From Myxococcota bacterium (lineage in GTDB: Bacteria; Myxococcota_A; UBA796; UBA9615; JAKLKC01): 64,000 nucleotides of DNA. A model generated the notes under the pieces. The model had not been told where the DNA came from. It saw only the letters and a program-made list of their open reading frames with translations, and searched no databases. Positions within the stretch are counted from its first letter, which is position 1, and every line of letters starts with the position of its first letter. Where the stretch lies: positions 85,866-149,865 of the forward strand of contig JAKLKC010000010.1 in the NCBI GenBank assembly GCA_023150875.1, read 5' to 3'. A program made the position numbers and the translations under genes. This document shows positions 17,443-25,834 of this stretch, in pieces.

Positions 17443-19410
17443 ATGACCCTTTCGGCCGCCGCTCCCCTCCCCGTCTCCGAGCCCCAGCGCCGGGTGCTGC
17501 TGGTGGGCAACCCCAACGTCGGCAAGAGCGTCGTCTTCGGCCGCCTGACGGGCACCTACGTCACCGTCTCGAACTACCCCGGCACGACGGTCGAGGTCAC
17601 CCGCGGCACCGCCCGCCTGGAGGGGGACGAGGTCGAGGTCGTCGACACCCCGGGCACCAACAACCTCACTCCGGTGAGCGAGGACGAGAGGGTCACCCGG
17701 GACCTCCTGCTGGAGGGGTCGGCGGCGGTCCTCCAGGTGGGGGACGCCAAGAGCCTGCGCCGGGTGCTCCTGCTCTCGGCGCAGCTCTGCGAGCTGGGCC
17801 TGCCCTTCTCCCTCGTCCTGAACATGATGGACGAGGCGAGGTCCCGGGGGATCGGCATCGACGTGCCGGCCCTCTCCCGCGCCCTGGGGGTGGCGGTCGT
17901 CGAGGCGGTGGCGGTGCGGGGGGTGGGCCTGGACGAGGTGCGGCGGACCTCCCGGACTCCCGGTCCGCCCCACTGGGCCCCGGCCCTGGGCGCCCCCATC
18001 GAGGAGGCGGTGGCGGCCATCGAGGCCCAACTGCCCGCCGGCCTGCCGGTGCGCCCCCGGGGGCTGGCCCTCATGCTGCTCGCCGGAGACCGGACCCTGG
18101 ACCCCTTCCTGGAGGGGCGCATGGGGCCCGAGGCCCTGGCCCGGCTGCGGGCGGTGGCCGCGGAGCAGGCGGCGCGCTTCCCCGGCGGCGCGGCCTACGC
18201 CGTGAACGTGGCCCGCCTGGGGGCGTGCGACCGCCTGGTGGGCCAGGTGGTCCGGCGGCCCGGAAGGAGGGGGAGCGCCTGGCTGGACCGCCTGGGCCTG
18301 TGGGCGATGCACCCGGTGTGGGGCTGGCCCATCCTCGCGGTGGTGCTGTGGGGGATGTACGAGTTCGTGGGGGTGTTCGGCGCCGGCACCCTCGTGGACC
18401 TGCTGGAGAGCACCGTCTTCGGCGAGTGGCTGAACCCGCTGGCCACCCGCCTCGTGGACGCCGCCCTCCCCTTCGCCTTCGCCCACGACCTGCTGGTGGG
18501 GGAGTACGGCGTCGTCACCATGGCCCTGACCTACGGGATCGCCATCGTGCTGCCCATCGTCGGGACCTTCTTCGTCGCCTTCTCGGTGATGGAGGACTCG
18601 GGCTACCTGCCCCGCCTGGCGGTGATGGTGGACCGGGCCTTCCGGGCCATGGGCCTCAACGGCAAGGCGGTCCTGCCCATGGTGCTGGGGCTGGGCTGCG
18701 ACACCATGGCGACCCTCACCACCCGGATCCTGGAGTCCCGGAAGGAGAGGGTGATCGTCACCCTCCTGCTGGCCCTGGGGGTGCCCTGCTCCGCCCAGCT
18801 CGGGGTGATCCTGGGGGTGCTGGCGACCCTGCCCGCGTGGGCCGGGTTGACCTGGGCGGGGGTCGTGGTGGGGACGATGCTGGCGGTGGGCTTCCTGGCG
18901 AGCCGGGTGCTCCCGGGGCGGCGCTCCGACTTCGTGCTGGAGGTTCCCCCCCTGAGGCGCCCCCAGCTCTCCAACATCCTCATCAAGACGGCGGCCCGGA
19001 TCGAGTGGTACCTGAGGGAGGCCCTGCCCCTGTTCGTGGTGGGCACCCTGATCCTCTTCGCCCTGGACCGCCTGGACCTGCTGGTCCGGGTCCAGGAGGC
19101 GAGCGCCCCCGCCGTGCAGGGGCTGCTGTCCCTGCCCGCCCAGGCGTCCGAGGCCTTCCTGGTGGGGTTCCTGCGCCGGGACTACGGCGCCACGATGTTC
19201 TTCGAGATGCACCGGAGCGGCGACCTCGACACCGTCCAGACCGTGGTGAGCCTGGTCGCCATCACCCTCTTCATGCCCTGCATCGCCAACTTCTTCATGA
19301 TCGTGAAGGAGCAGGGGATCCGGACGGCCCTGGCCATGGGGGCCCTCGTGGTGCTCATCGCCTTCGGCGTGGGGGCCGCCCTGGACCTCGCCCTCCGGGC
19401 GATGGGCTAG
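17443..19410 (+). CDS. feoB: Ferrous iron transporter FeoB
   Basis: 655 residues. FeoB is the inner-membrane GTP-gated Fe2+ importer. The N-terminal G domain has G1 GNPNVGKS (residues about 21-28), a G2-region segment with SNYPGTTVE, G3 DTPGTNNL (about 68) and G4 NMMDEA. The membrane part (from about 280) has nucleoside-recognition/Gate motifs such as MEDSGYLPR, LGLGCDTMATLTTR and GVPCSAQLG. The C-terminal helices end near the stop. It is a little shorter than E. coli FeoB (about 770), with a compact linker. ATG 17443 is used, since the extra 30 residues from 17353 run through the Fur-like box. It is followed by the Cys-rich protein gene and feoA. Confidence 0.95.
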   Translation: MTLSAAAPLPVSEPQRRVLLVGNPNVGKSVVFGRLTGTYVTVSNYPGTTVEVTRGTARLEGDEVEVVDTPGTNNLTPVSEDERVTRDLLLEGSAAVLQVGDAKSLRRVLLLSAQLCELGLPFSLVLNMMDEARSRGIGIDVPALSRALGVAVVEAVAVRGVGLDEVRRTSRTPGPPHWAPALGAPIEEAVAAIEAQLPAGLPVRPRGLALMLLAGDRTLDPFLEGRMGPEALARLRAVAAEQAARFPGGAAYAVNVARLGACDRLVGQVVRRPGRRGSAWLDRLGLWAMHPVWGWPILAVVLWGMYEFVGVFGAGTLVDLLESTVFGEWLNPLATRLVDAALPFAFAHDLLVGEYGVVTMALTYGIAIVLPIVGTFFVAFSVMEDSGYLPRLAVMVDRAFRAMGLNGKAVLPMVLGLGCDTMATLTTRILESRKERVIVTLLLALGVPCSAQLGVILGVLATLPAWAGLTWAGVVVGTMLAVGFLASRVLPGRRSDFVLEVPPLRRPQLSNILIKTAARIEWYLREALPLFVVGTLILFALDRLDLLVRVQEASAPAVQGLLSLPAQASEAFLVGFLRRDYGATMFFEMHRSGDLDTVQTVVSLVAITLFMPCIANFFMIVKEQGIRTALAMGALVVLIAFGVGAALDLALRAMG

Positions 19411-19426
19411 GCGGGCGGAGCGGACC

Positions 19427-19633
19427 GTGACCTGTATCGACTGCGGATACACCTACGGGATCGAGAAGCCCGGCTGCGGGTCCTGCGACTCCCGGCGATC
19501 CTGCGGAGGAGCCTCGTGCCCCCGGTGCGGCTACCGCTCGGTGCCGGAGACGGCCCTGTCCCGCCTGCTGGCGCGCGTCCTCAAGGGCCACGAGCCCCGC
19601 CGCGCCCCGCGGCTCCCGGTGGTCGATGCCTGA
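19427..19633 (+). CDS. Small zinc-ribbon-like Cys-rich protein of the feo operon
   Basis: 68 residues with cysteines in CxxC pairs: C3/C6 (CIDC), C17/C20 (CGSC), C26 and C31/C34 (CPRC). This pattern fits a zinc-ribbon or rubredoxin-like knuckle, or an Fe-S cluster. The C-terminal half is basic. It starts with GTG 16 bases after feoB and overlaps feoA by 8 bases, so it is part of the operon. It is not the winged-helix FeoC and I cannot assign it to a named family. A role in iron sensing or FeoB maturation is only inferred from position. Confidence 0.7.
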   Translation: MTCIDCGYTYGIEKPGCGSCDSRRSCGGASCPRCGYRSVPETALSRLLARVLKGHEPRRAPRLPVVDA

Positions 19634-19883
19634 GGACGCGCTGCCGAGGGACGGCACGGAGGCAGCCTTGGACCTGGTGGACGCCCCCCTCAACCGCCCC
19701 CTGACGGTGGTGGAGATCGGCGGAGGCCCGGAGCGCCTGGCCCGCCTCTCGGGCCTCGGCGTCGTGCCGGGCTGCCGGGTGTTCCTGAGGCAGAAGAGGC
19801 CCGCCTACGTGCTGGAGTGCGACGAGACCCTGCTGGCACTGGAGCGGGGGGTGGCGGAGCGGGTGCGGGTGCTCCCCGGCTGA
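19626..19883 (+). CDS. feoA: FeoA-domain protein
   Basis: 85 residues with a single SH3-like FeoA domain. Visible features are LTVVEIGGGPERLARLSGLGVVPGCRV and the ending TLLALERGVAERVRVLP, matching the FeoA beta-barrel. FeoA is a cytosolic partner that stimulates FeoB. Here it lies after feoB rather than before it, separated by the Cys-rich gene, and overlaps that gene by 8 bases. ATG start. Confidence 0.9.
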   Translation: MPEDALPRDGTEAALDLVDAPLNRPLTVVEIGGGPERLARLSGLGVVPGCRVFLRQKRPAYVLECDETLLALERGVAERVRVLPG

Positions 19884-19890
19884 AGGCGCC

Positions 19891-20286
19891 TCAGCCGCGC
19901 CGGCGCCAGTTCCCCGCGGCGAGACCGAGGAGCGCCAGCAGGGCTGTTCCGCCGCCCCCGACCCCGGGGGCCTGGGCGCAGCCGGCCCCGAGGGGGGGAA
20001 GGCAGAGCGGGTCGTCGAAGTCGGCGACGCCGTTGCAGTCCTCGTCGACGCCCCCCTCGCACGCCTCTTCCGCATCCGGGTGGACCCCGGGGTTGGCGTC
20101 GTCGCAGTCGCCGTCGCCGCCGGTCCAGCCGTCGCCGTCCCCGTCGGCGTCGGGCAGGTCGTCTCCGAAGGCGGCGGCCTCGGCCGACGCCGGGACCGCC
20201 CCCCGGCCGCCACCCCCTGTGGCGCGGGCGAGGGGAGCGACCGTCAGGGCCGCCAGGATCAGGAACCACGGGGTCGATCGCCGCAC
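19891..20286 (-). CDS. Short secreted MopE-repeat protein with sorting-like tail
   Basis: 131 residues, GTG start. The signal peptide (PWFLILAALTVAPLARA) is followed by one or two MopE-type units (GDGDGWTGGDGDCDDANPG, DAEEACEGGVDEDCNGVAD). The tail contains GAGC, GVGGGG, a hydrophobic segment and RRR, again like MYXO-CTERM. It is a mini version of the larger MopE proteins of the window, convergent with feoA by 7 bases. Probably surface-anchored; a metal-binding role is plausible but unproven. Confidence 0.72.
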   Translation of the reverse strand: MRRSTPWFLILAALTVAPLARATGGGGRGAVPASAEAAAFGDDLPDADGDGDGWTGGDGDCDDANPGVHPDAEEACEGGVDEDCNGVADFDDPLCLPPLGAGCAQAPGVGGGGTALLALLGLAAGNWRRRG

Positions 20287-20361
20287 GGTCCACCTCCGGC
20301 CATCCAGGCCGGGGGCGTCATCGGCGCGGGAGCGGGGGACTTGAGCGTCCTGGGGCTCCCC

Positions 20362-22281
20362 CTACCCCCTCGACCCCGCCGAGCCACGCCACGCCCCCTC
20401 GGGCAGGCCCAGCCTCCGGGCGGAGAAGTCCAGAAAGGCCGCCTCGCGGTGGTCCACGCGCCCGTCCACCAGGGCCGCCTCGTGGAGGGCCCGCAGGGAG
20501 GCCCGCGCCTCCTCGGAGCCCGGGGCCGCCCGGAAGGTGGCGTCGGGGATCGGCCCCCGGATCCAGGCGTCCACCTGGCGGCGGGGGATCCCCCACCGCC
20601 GGGCCATGGAGCGCAGGAGGCGCCTCTCGCCGCCATCCACCAGCCCGTCGGAGCGGGCGAGGCGGCAGGCCGCCGCCAGCAGCGCCAGGCGGTCGTCGGG
20701 GTGGCCCAGGTCCGGGCGCAGCCACTCCGGGAGGGGGCCGTCGTCGTCCTCGGCGCCGCGCTCGCGCCCCCGAGGTTCCTGGGAGCGCCCCGCCGCGGCC
20801 GCCTGCTCCGGGCTCAGCACCGCCTCCAGCACCCAGTCCTGGTCCCCCGCGGCCAGCTCCGCCCCGCAATACTCGCAGCTCGGCTGGTCGCCGTCCCCCA
20901 GCGGCGCGCCGCAGCCCCGGCAGTGGGCCGACGACAGGCCCGCCTCGGGCTCGGTGACGACTCCGGCCTCCCGTCCCAGGACCAGGTACGAGGTCCGGGG
21001 CCAGGGCGCCACCCGGGACAGGTCGGTGCCGGGGGACGCGGTGGCCGTCCGCCCGCTCCACCTCACCCGGACGTGTAGGCGATCCCTTCCCCCCGGATCC
21101 GGGTGGGCGGCGGCGAGCTCCACGGCCCCCACCACCAGGTCCCGGGCCAGGAACGCCTCGCCCCGCCCCCGCAGCTCCACCGCCTCGCCCTCCGCCGCCG
21201 CCCGCACCTCGGGCAGCGCCACCTTCGCCACCGCCCCGGCCCTGCCGGTCACCCGGGCCTCCATCCACTTCCAGAAGAGCAGGGCCGCCCGGTCCTCCAC
21301 CGCCTGGCGCCCGTAGGCGGGGTCCCGGGCGGCGATCTCCGCCTCCCCCGGCACCCGGGCGGACGGGTGGGGGTGCCAGGCGTCCACCTGGGTGATCTCC
21401 CCCACCACCCAGTCGTGGACCCCCGAGTTCACCAGGGCCCGGCAGTGGCCGCAGCGCACGGTCCCGCCGGACTCCACCGACGCGCCGCAGTTGGGGCAGT
21501 TGCCCTCCACCACGTCGTGGCCCGGCCGGGTGGTGGCGCCCTTCCGCCGGAAGAACGACCAGACCTCGGCGAAACGCTCCTCGGGCGCCGCGAGGGCCCG
21601 GCGCCGCACCTCGGCCTCGGGGGTGCCCGCGGGCACGTCGGTGTCCCGGGCGACGGCGTCGATCCGCAGGTGGACGGCGTCGAAGCGGTCCCCCGCGTCC
21701 ACCGCCAGGATCCGCGCGCCCAGCACCCTCATGCCCGCCACCGCGTCCCTCTTCCCCGAGAGCCGGATCAGGTCGAGCTGCACCCGGAAGCGCGCGTGCA
21801 GGCCGTCGGAGAGGAGGCGCCGCGCCCCGTCCAGACGCTCCGCGGCCCAGCCCTCCTGGACCTCCAGGAAGGCTCGGGTGGCGCGCCCCGCGAAGCGGCC
21901 CTCGTCGAAGGCGGGATCGGCCTCCCGCAGCCGGGCGAGGCCCCGTTCCCGGTCCGGGGAGGGCGCTCCCCCCATGCCACCCCAGGATCGGCGCCGCACC
22001 GCCCGCCGGGTGCCCAGGGTTCCCTCCCACCACGCCCACGCCACTGCGGCGAGGATGGCCAGGGCGACCAGGGGCACTCCCACCTCGGGGTGGCGCAGGA
22101 GCAGCCACACCAGGAGCTCGACGATGGGGCCGATGTCCACGTCGCCCCCGCCGCCCCCGCTCCCGCCCCCCCCGCCCCAGTGCTCGCCCCCTCCGCCCCG
22201 GGCCAGGGCCGGTGCCGCGCGGGACAGGAGCGCGGCGACCGCCACGGCCGGGGCGAGGGTGGCCAGGCGGTCAGTGCCCAC
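20362..22281 (-). CDS. Tim44-like, double zinc-ribbon, TerB-like membrane protein
   Basis: 639 residues. An N-terminal signal/anchor and Gly-rich segment is followed by a transmembrane helix (VPLVALAILAAVAWAWW). A Tim44-like domain spans about residues 105-215 (FDEGRFAGRATRAFLEVQEGW). A zinc ribbon with CPNC/CGHC lies near 260-280 and is followed by what looks like a second Tim44-like domain (about 285-430). A second ribbon has CRGC/CEYC near 452-472. A TerB-like helical domain spans about 530-635 (LARSDGLVDGGERRLLRSMARRWGI). Tim44 domains bind membranes or proteins, and TerB domains occur in stress and metal-response proteins. The GTG start overlaps livF by 11 bases, so it is coupled to the Liv transporter operon. 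Function unknown. Confidence 0.78.
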   Translation of the reverse strand: MGTDRLATLAPAVAVAALLSRAAPALARGGGGEHWGGGGGSGGGGGDVDIGPIVELLVWLLLRHPEVGVPLVALAILAAVAWAWWEGTLGTRRAVRRRSWGGMGGAPSPDRERGLARLREADPAFDEGRFAGRATRAFLEVQEGWAAERLDGARRLLSDGLHARFRVQLDLIRLSGKRDAVAGMRVLGARILAVDAGDRFDAVHLRIDAVARDTDVPAGTPEAEVRRRALAAPEERFAEVWSFFRRKGATTRPGHDVVEGNCPNCGASVESGGTVRCGHCRALVNSGVHDWVVGEITQVDAWHPHPSARVPGEAEIAARDPAYGRQAVEDRAALLFWKWMEARVTGRAGAVAKVALPEVRAAAEGEAVELRGRGEAFLARDLVVGAVELAAAHPDPGGRDRLHVRVRWSGRTATASPGTDLSRVAPWPRTSYLVLGREAGVVTEPEAGLSSAHCRGCGAPLGDGDQPSCEYCGAELAAGDQDWVLEAVLSPEQAAAAGRSQEPRGRERGAEDDDGPLPEWLRPDLGHPDDRLALLAAACRLARSDGLVDGGERRLLRSMARRWGIPRRQVDAWIRGPIPDATFRAAPGSEEARASLRALHEAALVDGRVDHREAAFLDFSARRLGLPEGAWRGSAGSRG

Positions 22282-23005
22282 CGAGGTACGCCTTCTTCAC
22301 CTCGTCGCTCCGGGCGAGGTCGGCGGCGGGGCCGGAGGCGACGACGGTCCCGACGTCCAGGACGCACGCCTGGTGGGCCACCTGGAGGGCCATGTGGGCG
22401 TTCTGCTCCACCAGGAGGATGGTGGTCCCGGCCCGGTTGATCTCCCGGATGATGGCGAAGATCGTCTGCACCACCTGGGGGGCGAGGCCCAGGGAGGGCT
22501 CGTCCAGCAGCAGGAGCGCCGGACGGCACATGAGGGCGCGGCTGATGGCCAGCATCTGCTGCTCCCCCCCCGAGAGGGTCCCCGCCGGCTGCCTCGCCCG
22601 CTGGCGCAGCACCGGGAAGCGGGTGAAGGCGGTCTCGATGTCCGCCTCGATCCCCTCCCGGTCCTTGCGGAGGAAGGCGCCCACCTCGAGGTTCTCCCGC
22701 ACGGTGAAGGCGGGGAAGACGCCCCGCCCCTCGGGGCAGTGGGCGATCCCCATCCCCACGACCTGGTCGGCGCGGTAGCCCTGGATGGCGTGGCCGCGGT
22801 AGAGGATCCGCCCGCCGGAGGCCCGGACGAGGGCGCTGATCGCCCGGAGCGTCGTGGACTTCCCGGCGCCGTTGGAGCCGATGAGGGTGAGGATCTCGCC
22901 CTGCCGCACCGACAGCGAGATCCCCTTGATGGCGTGGATGGCGCCGTAGTGGACGTGGAGGTCCTGGAGCTCCAGGAGCGGATGACCCGGGGCGACCAGG
23001 CTCAC
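22271..23005 (-). CDS. livF: Branched-chain amino acid ABC transporter ATPase LivF
   Basis: 244 residues. One of the two cytoplasmic ATPases of the Liv-type importer. It has Walker A GSNGAGKS, a signature with LSGGEQQMLAISRAL, Walker B ALLLLDEPSLGL and an H-loop-type histidine region. GRGVFPAFTVRENLEVGAF is typical of LivF. The GTG start overlaps livG by 4 bases. The operon order is livK-livH-livM-livG-livF followed by the Tim44/TerB gene. Confidence 0.94.
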   Translation of the reverse strand: MSLVAPGHPLLELQDLHVHYGAIHAIKGISLSVRQGEILTLIGSNGAGKSTTLRAISALVRASGGRILYRGHAIQGYRADQVVGMGIAHCPEGRGVFPAFTVRENLEVGAFLRKDREGIEADIETAFTRFPVLRQRARQPAGTLSGGEQQMLAISRALMCRPALLLLDEPSLGLAPQVVQTIFAIIREINRAGTTILLVEQNAHMALQVAHQACVLDVGTVVASGPAADLARSDEVKKAYLGGH

Positions 23006-23805
23006 GAGCGGCGCTCCGCGGGGACGCCGCCGCCCTCCTGGGCGGGCGCGCCCAGGTACGCCTCGATGACGACGGGGTCGTTCTGGACCTGCTCGGGGGT
23101 CCCCCGGGCGATGGTCACGCCGTGGTCGAGCACGGTGATGCCCTCGCAGACCTTCATCACCAGTCCCATGTCGTGCTCGATGAGGAGGATGGCCACCCCG
23201 AAGCGATCCCGCACGAAGCGGATCAGTGCCGAGAGCGCCGCCTTCTCCTGGGGGTTCATCCCCGCCGCCGGCTCGTCCAGCAGCAGGACCTTCGGGCTCG
23301 TCGCCAGGGCCCGGGCGATCTCCAGGCGGCGCTGGTCCCCGTAGGGCAGGTTGCGGGCCTGTTCCCCCGTGCGGTCCCCGAGGCCGAAGATCTCCAGCAG
23401 CTCGGTGGCGTAGGCCCGGAGCGCCGCCTCCTCGCCCCGGTGGGCGGAAGTCCTGAGGATGGCCCCGGCCATGGAGGTCGCCGCCCGCAGGTGGCAGGCG
23501 ACCCGGACGTTGTCCAGGACGCTGAGGTCGCCGAAGAGGCGGATGTTCTGGAAGGTGCGGGCGAGCCCGGCGGCGGCGATCCGGGAGGGCTTCGCGCCCC
23601 CGAGGTCCAGCCCCCCCAGGCGGATGGAGCCCCGGTCCGCCCGGTACACGCCGGTGAGCAGGTTGAAGACCGTGGTCTTGCCCGCCCCGTTGGGCCCGAT
23701 CAGGCCCTGGAGGTCCCCGGCCCGCAGGGCGATGGAGAAGTCGGAGACCGCCTTGAGCCCCCCGAACGACAGGGAGATCCCCTGCACCTCCAGGAGGGCG
23801 GTCAC
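23002..23805 (-). CDS. livG: Branched-chain amino acid ABC transporter ATPase LivG
   Basis: 267 residues. The second ATPase of the importer. Walker A GPNGAGKT, the LivG-type signature NLPYGDQRRLEIARAL in place of the classical LSGGQ, Walker B VLLLDEPAAGMNP and LLIEHDMGLVM as H-loop are all visible. TFQNIRLFGDLSVLDNV is a LivG hallmark. The GTG start (23805) overlaps the livM stop as GTGA. A longer open frame upstream is a shadow of livM. Confidence 0.94.
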   Translation of the reverse strand: MTALLEVQGISLSFGGLKAVSDFSIALRAGDLQGLIGPNGAGKTTVFNLLTGVYRADRGSIRLGGLDLGGAKPSRIAAAGLARTFQNIRLFGDLSVLDNVRVACHLRAATSMAGAILRTSAHRGEEAALRAYATELLEIFGLGDRTGEQARNLPYGDQRRLEIARALATSPKVLLLDEPAAGMNPQEKAALSALIRFVRDRFGVAILLIEHDMGLVMKVCEGITVLDHGVTIARGTPEQVQNDPVVIEAYLGAPAQEGGGVPAERRS

Positions 23806-24899
23806 CTCCCCCTCCTGCGGGCGAAGGGGGGCAGCTCCCAGATCTCCCGGATCCCGAACAGCCCCTGGGGCCGGACGATCATCACCAGCACCAGCATCAA
23901 GGCGTACACGATCATCCGGTAGTCGGCCGCCCCCCGCAGCGCCTCGGGGAGCACGGTGAGCAGGACGGCGGCGATGGTGGCCCCGGAGATGGAGCCCATG
24001 CCCCCGAGCACCACCATGATCACGATGTCGAAGGACTTCATGAACCCGAGCTCCCGCGGGTTCAGGGTGGTGCCGATCTTGTGTGCGAAGAGGGCGCCCG
24101 CGACCCCCGCGAAGAAGGCGGCGATCACGAAGGCCCGCACCTTGTACCGGGTGGTGTCCACCCCCATCGCCTCGGCGGCGATCTCGTTCTCGCGGATGGA
24201 CAGGAAGGCCCGCCCGAAGGTGGACTCCTTGAGGCGGTAGGCGACCAGCAGGGTGAGGGTGACGAAGCACCAGACCCAGAAGAGGTTGGTGTAGAAGGGG
24301 ATCCCGCTGAATCCCAAGGAGCCGCCCAGGTGGGTCGCCATCTCCACCGGGGAGAGGGCCCGGGCCTCGTCGGCGGTGAAGGGCACGTCCTGGGTCTGCT
24401 GGAGCAGGACCCGGACGATCTCGCCGAAGCCCAGGGTGACGATGGCCAGGTAGTCCCCCCGGAGCCGCAGGGAGGGCAGGCCCACCGCCCACCCCGCCGC
24501 GGCGGCCACCAGGCCCCCCACCAGGCAGGCCCCCACGAACAGGGCGCTGCCGACCCCGAAGACGCCCCCCTGCACCTGGGGCCCGCCCCAGGCGAGCATC
24601 GACGTGTAGTAGGTCAGCGCCCCCGCCGCGTAGCCCCCGACCGCCATGAACCCCGCGTGTCCGATGGAGAACTGCCCCGTGTAGCCGTTCACCACGTTGA
24701 GGGAGACCGCCAGGATCACGTTGATCCCGATCTTGATCAGCAGGTCCGAGAAGAAGGGACCCACGGCCGGGCCGACGGCGTACTGGAGGGCCGCCGCCAG
24801 CAGCAGCCCGACGGCGAAGGGGGTGACCCCCGCGGTCGCCGCCGCTGCGGTGCCCGGCCTCAGCGCGCCGGCCTTTCCGGCCCAGGGGGAGGCGGTCAC
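23802..24899 (-). CDS. livM: Branched-chain amino acid ABC transporter permease LivM
   Basis: 365 residues with eight or more membrane segments. NVVNGYTGQFSIGHAGFMAVGGYAAG and LRLRGDYLAIVTLGFGEIVRV are LivM signature segments, and GGMGSISGATIAAVLLTVLPE is the conserved C-terminal loop and helix. It forms the membrane channel with LivH. The GTG start lies one base after the livH stop codon; the end overlaps livG by 4 bases. Confidence 0.94.
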   Translation of the reverse strand: MTASPWAGKAGALRPGTAAAATAGVTPFAVGLLLAAALQYAVGPAVGPFFSDLLIKIGINVILAVSLNVVNGYTGQFSIGHAGFMAVGGYAAGALTYYTSMLAWGGPQVQGGVFGVGSALFVGACLVGGLVAAAAGWAVGLPSLRLRGDYLAIVTLGFGEIVRVLLQQTQDVPFTADEARALSPVEMATHLGGSLGFSGIPFYTNLFWVWCFVTLTLLVAYRLKESTFGRAFLSIRENEIAAEAMGVDTTRYKVRAFVIAAFFAGVAGALFAHKIGTTLNPRELGFMKSFDIVIMVVLGGMGSISGATIAAVLLTVLPEALRGAADYRMIVYALMLVLVMIVRPQGLFGIREIWELPPFARRRGR

Positions 24900-24900
24900 G

Positions 24901-25827
24901 TCACACCTTCTCGACGCTGGTGCTGCCCATGATCCCCGTCGGCCGGAACAGCAGCACCCCGATGAGCAGGACGAAGACGTAGAGGTCCCGCAGGTGGGGG
25001 GAGAGGTAGGCGGCCCCCAGCATCTCCACCATGCCGATGAGCAGGCCCCCCAGCATGGCCCCCTGGAGGTTGCCGATCCCCCCGACCACGGCGGCGACGA
25101 AGGCCTTGAGGCCCAGCAGGACCCAGGTGGCGTCGGCGGGCTGCTTCAGGCCGGAGTACTTCATGGCGAACAGGAACCCCGCCGCCGCCGCCAGCGCCGA
25201 GCCCACCACGAAGGTGAACGAGATCACGGTGTCGACCCGGATCCCCATCAGCGCCGCGATGCGGTGGTCGTGGGAGACCGCCCTCATGGCGCTGCCGAAG
25301 CGGGTGCGGAAGACGAGCCACTGGAGGCCCACCATCATGGCGACGGCCAGCAGGACCACCGTCACGTCCACCAGCCCCACCCGAACGCCGGCCACCTGGA
25401 ACAGGGTGGTGTCCGGCAGGAGGGCGGGCATGCTCTGGGGCTGGGTGCCGAAGACCGGCCGGAGCTGGCCGGTGTTCTGGAGGAGCAGCGAGACGCCGAT
25501 GGCGGTGATCAGGACGTTGAGGCGGGGGGCGCTCCGGAGGGGCCGGTAGGCGAACCTCTCGATGAAGAAGCCGAGGACCGCGCAGATCCCCATGGACGAC
25601 AGCAGGACCGCCACGGCGGCCCAGCCCGGGGGATCGCCCCCCGCCAGGGTGAAGCCCAGGGCGGCGGCGACGGCGTAGGCGCTCCACGCGCCGATCATGA
25701 ACACGTCGCCGTGGGCGAAGTTGATGAACTGGAGGATCCCGTAGACCATCGTGTAGCCCAGCGCGATCAGCGCGTAGAGGCTGCCGACGGCGAGGCCGTT
25801 GAGGAGGGTCTGGAGGAGGTCGGTCAC
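24901..25827 (-). CDS. livH: Branched-chain amino acid ABC transporter permease LivH
   Basis: 308 residues, about eight membrane segments. The N-terminus LLNGLAVGSLYALIALGYTM and QFINFAHGDVFMIGAW are LivH signatures. VSHDHRIAALMGIRVDTVISFTF and GGIGNLQGAMLGGLLIGMVE complete the family pattern. The GTG start is 7 bases after livK. It pairs with LivM in the inner membrane. Confidence 0.94.
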   Translation of the reverse strand: MTDLLQTLLNGLAVGSLYALIALGYTMVYGILQFINFAHGDVFMIGAWSAYAVAAALGFTLAGGDPPGWAAVAVLLSSMGICAVLGFFIERFAYRPLRSAPRLNVLITAIGVSLLLQNTGQLRPVFGTQPQSMPALLPDTTLFQVAGVRVGLVDVTVVLLAVAMMVGLQWLVFRTRFGSAMRAVSHDHRIAALMGIRVDTVISFTFVVGSALAAAAGFLFAMKYSGLKQPADATWVLLGLKAFVAAVVGGIGNLQGAMLGGLLIGMVEMLGAAYLSPHLRDLYVFVLLIGVLLFRPTGIMGSTSVEKV

Positions 25828-25834
25828 GACTCGG

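Noticed and set aside
17188..19452. 754-residue minus-strand frame opposite feoB
   Set aside because: It is His/Gln/Gly-rich antisense of feoB with no recognisable motif.
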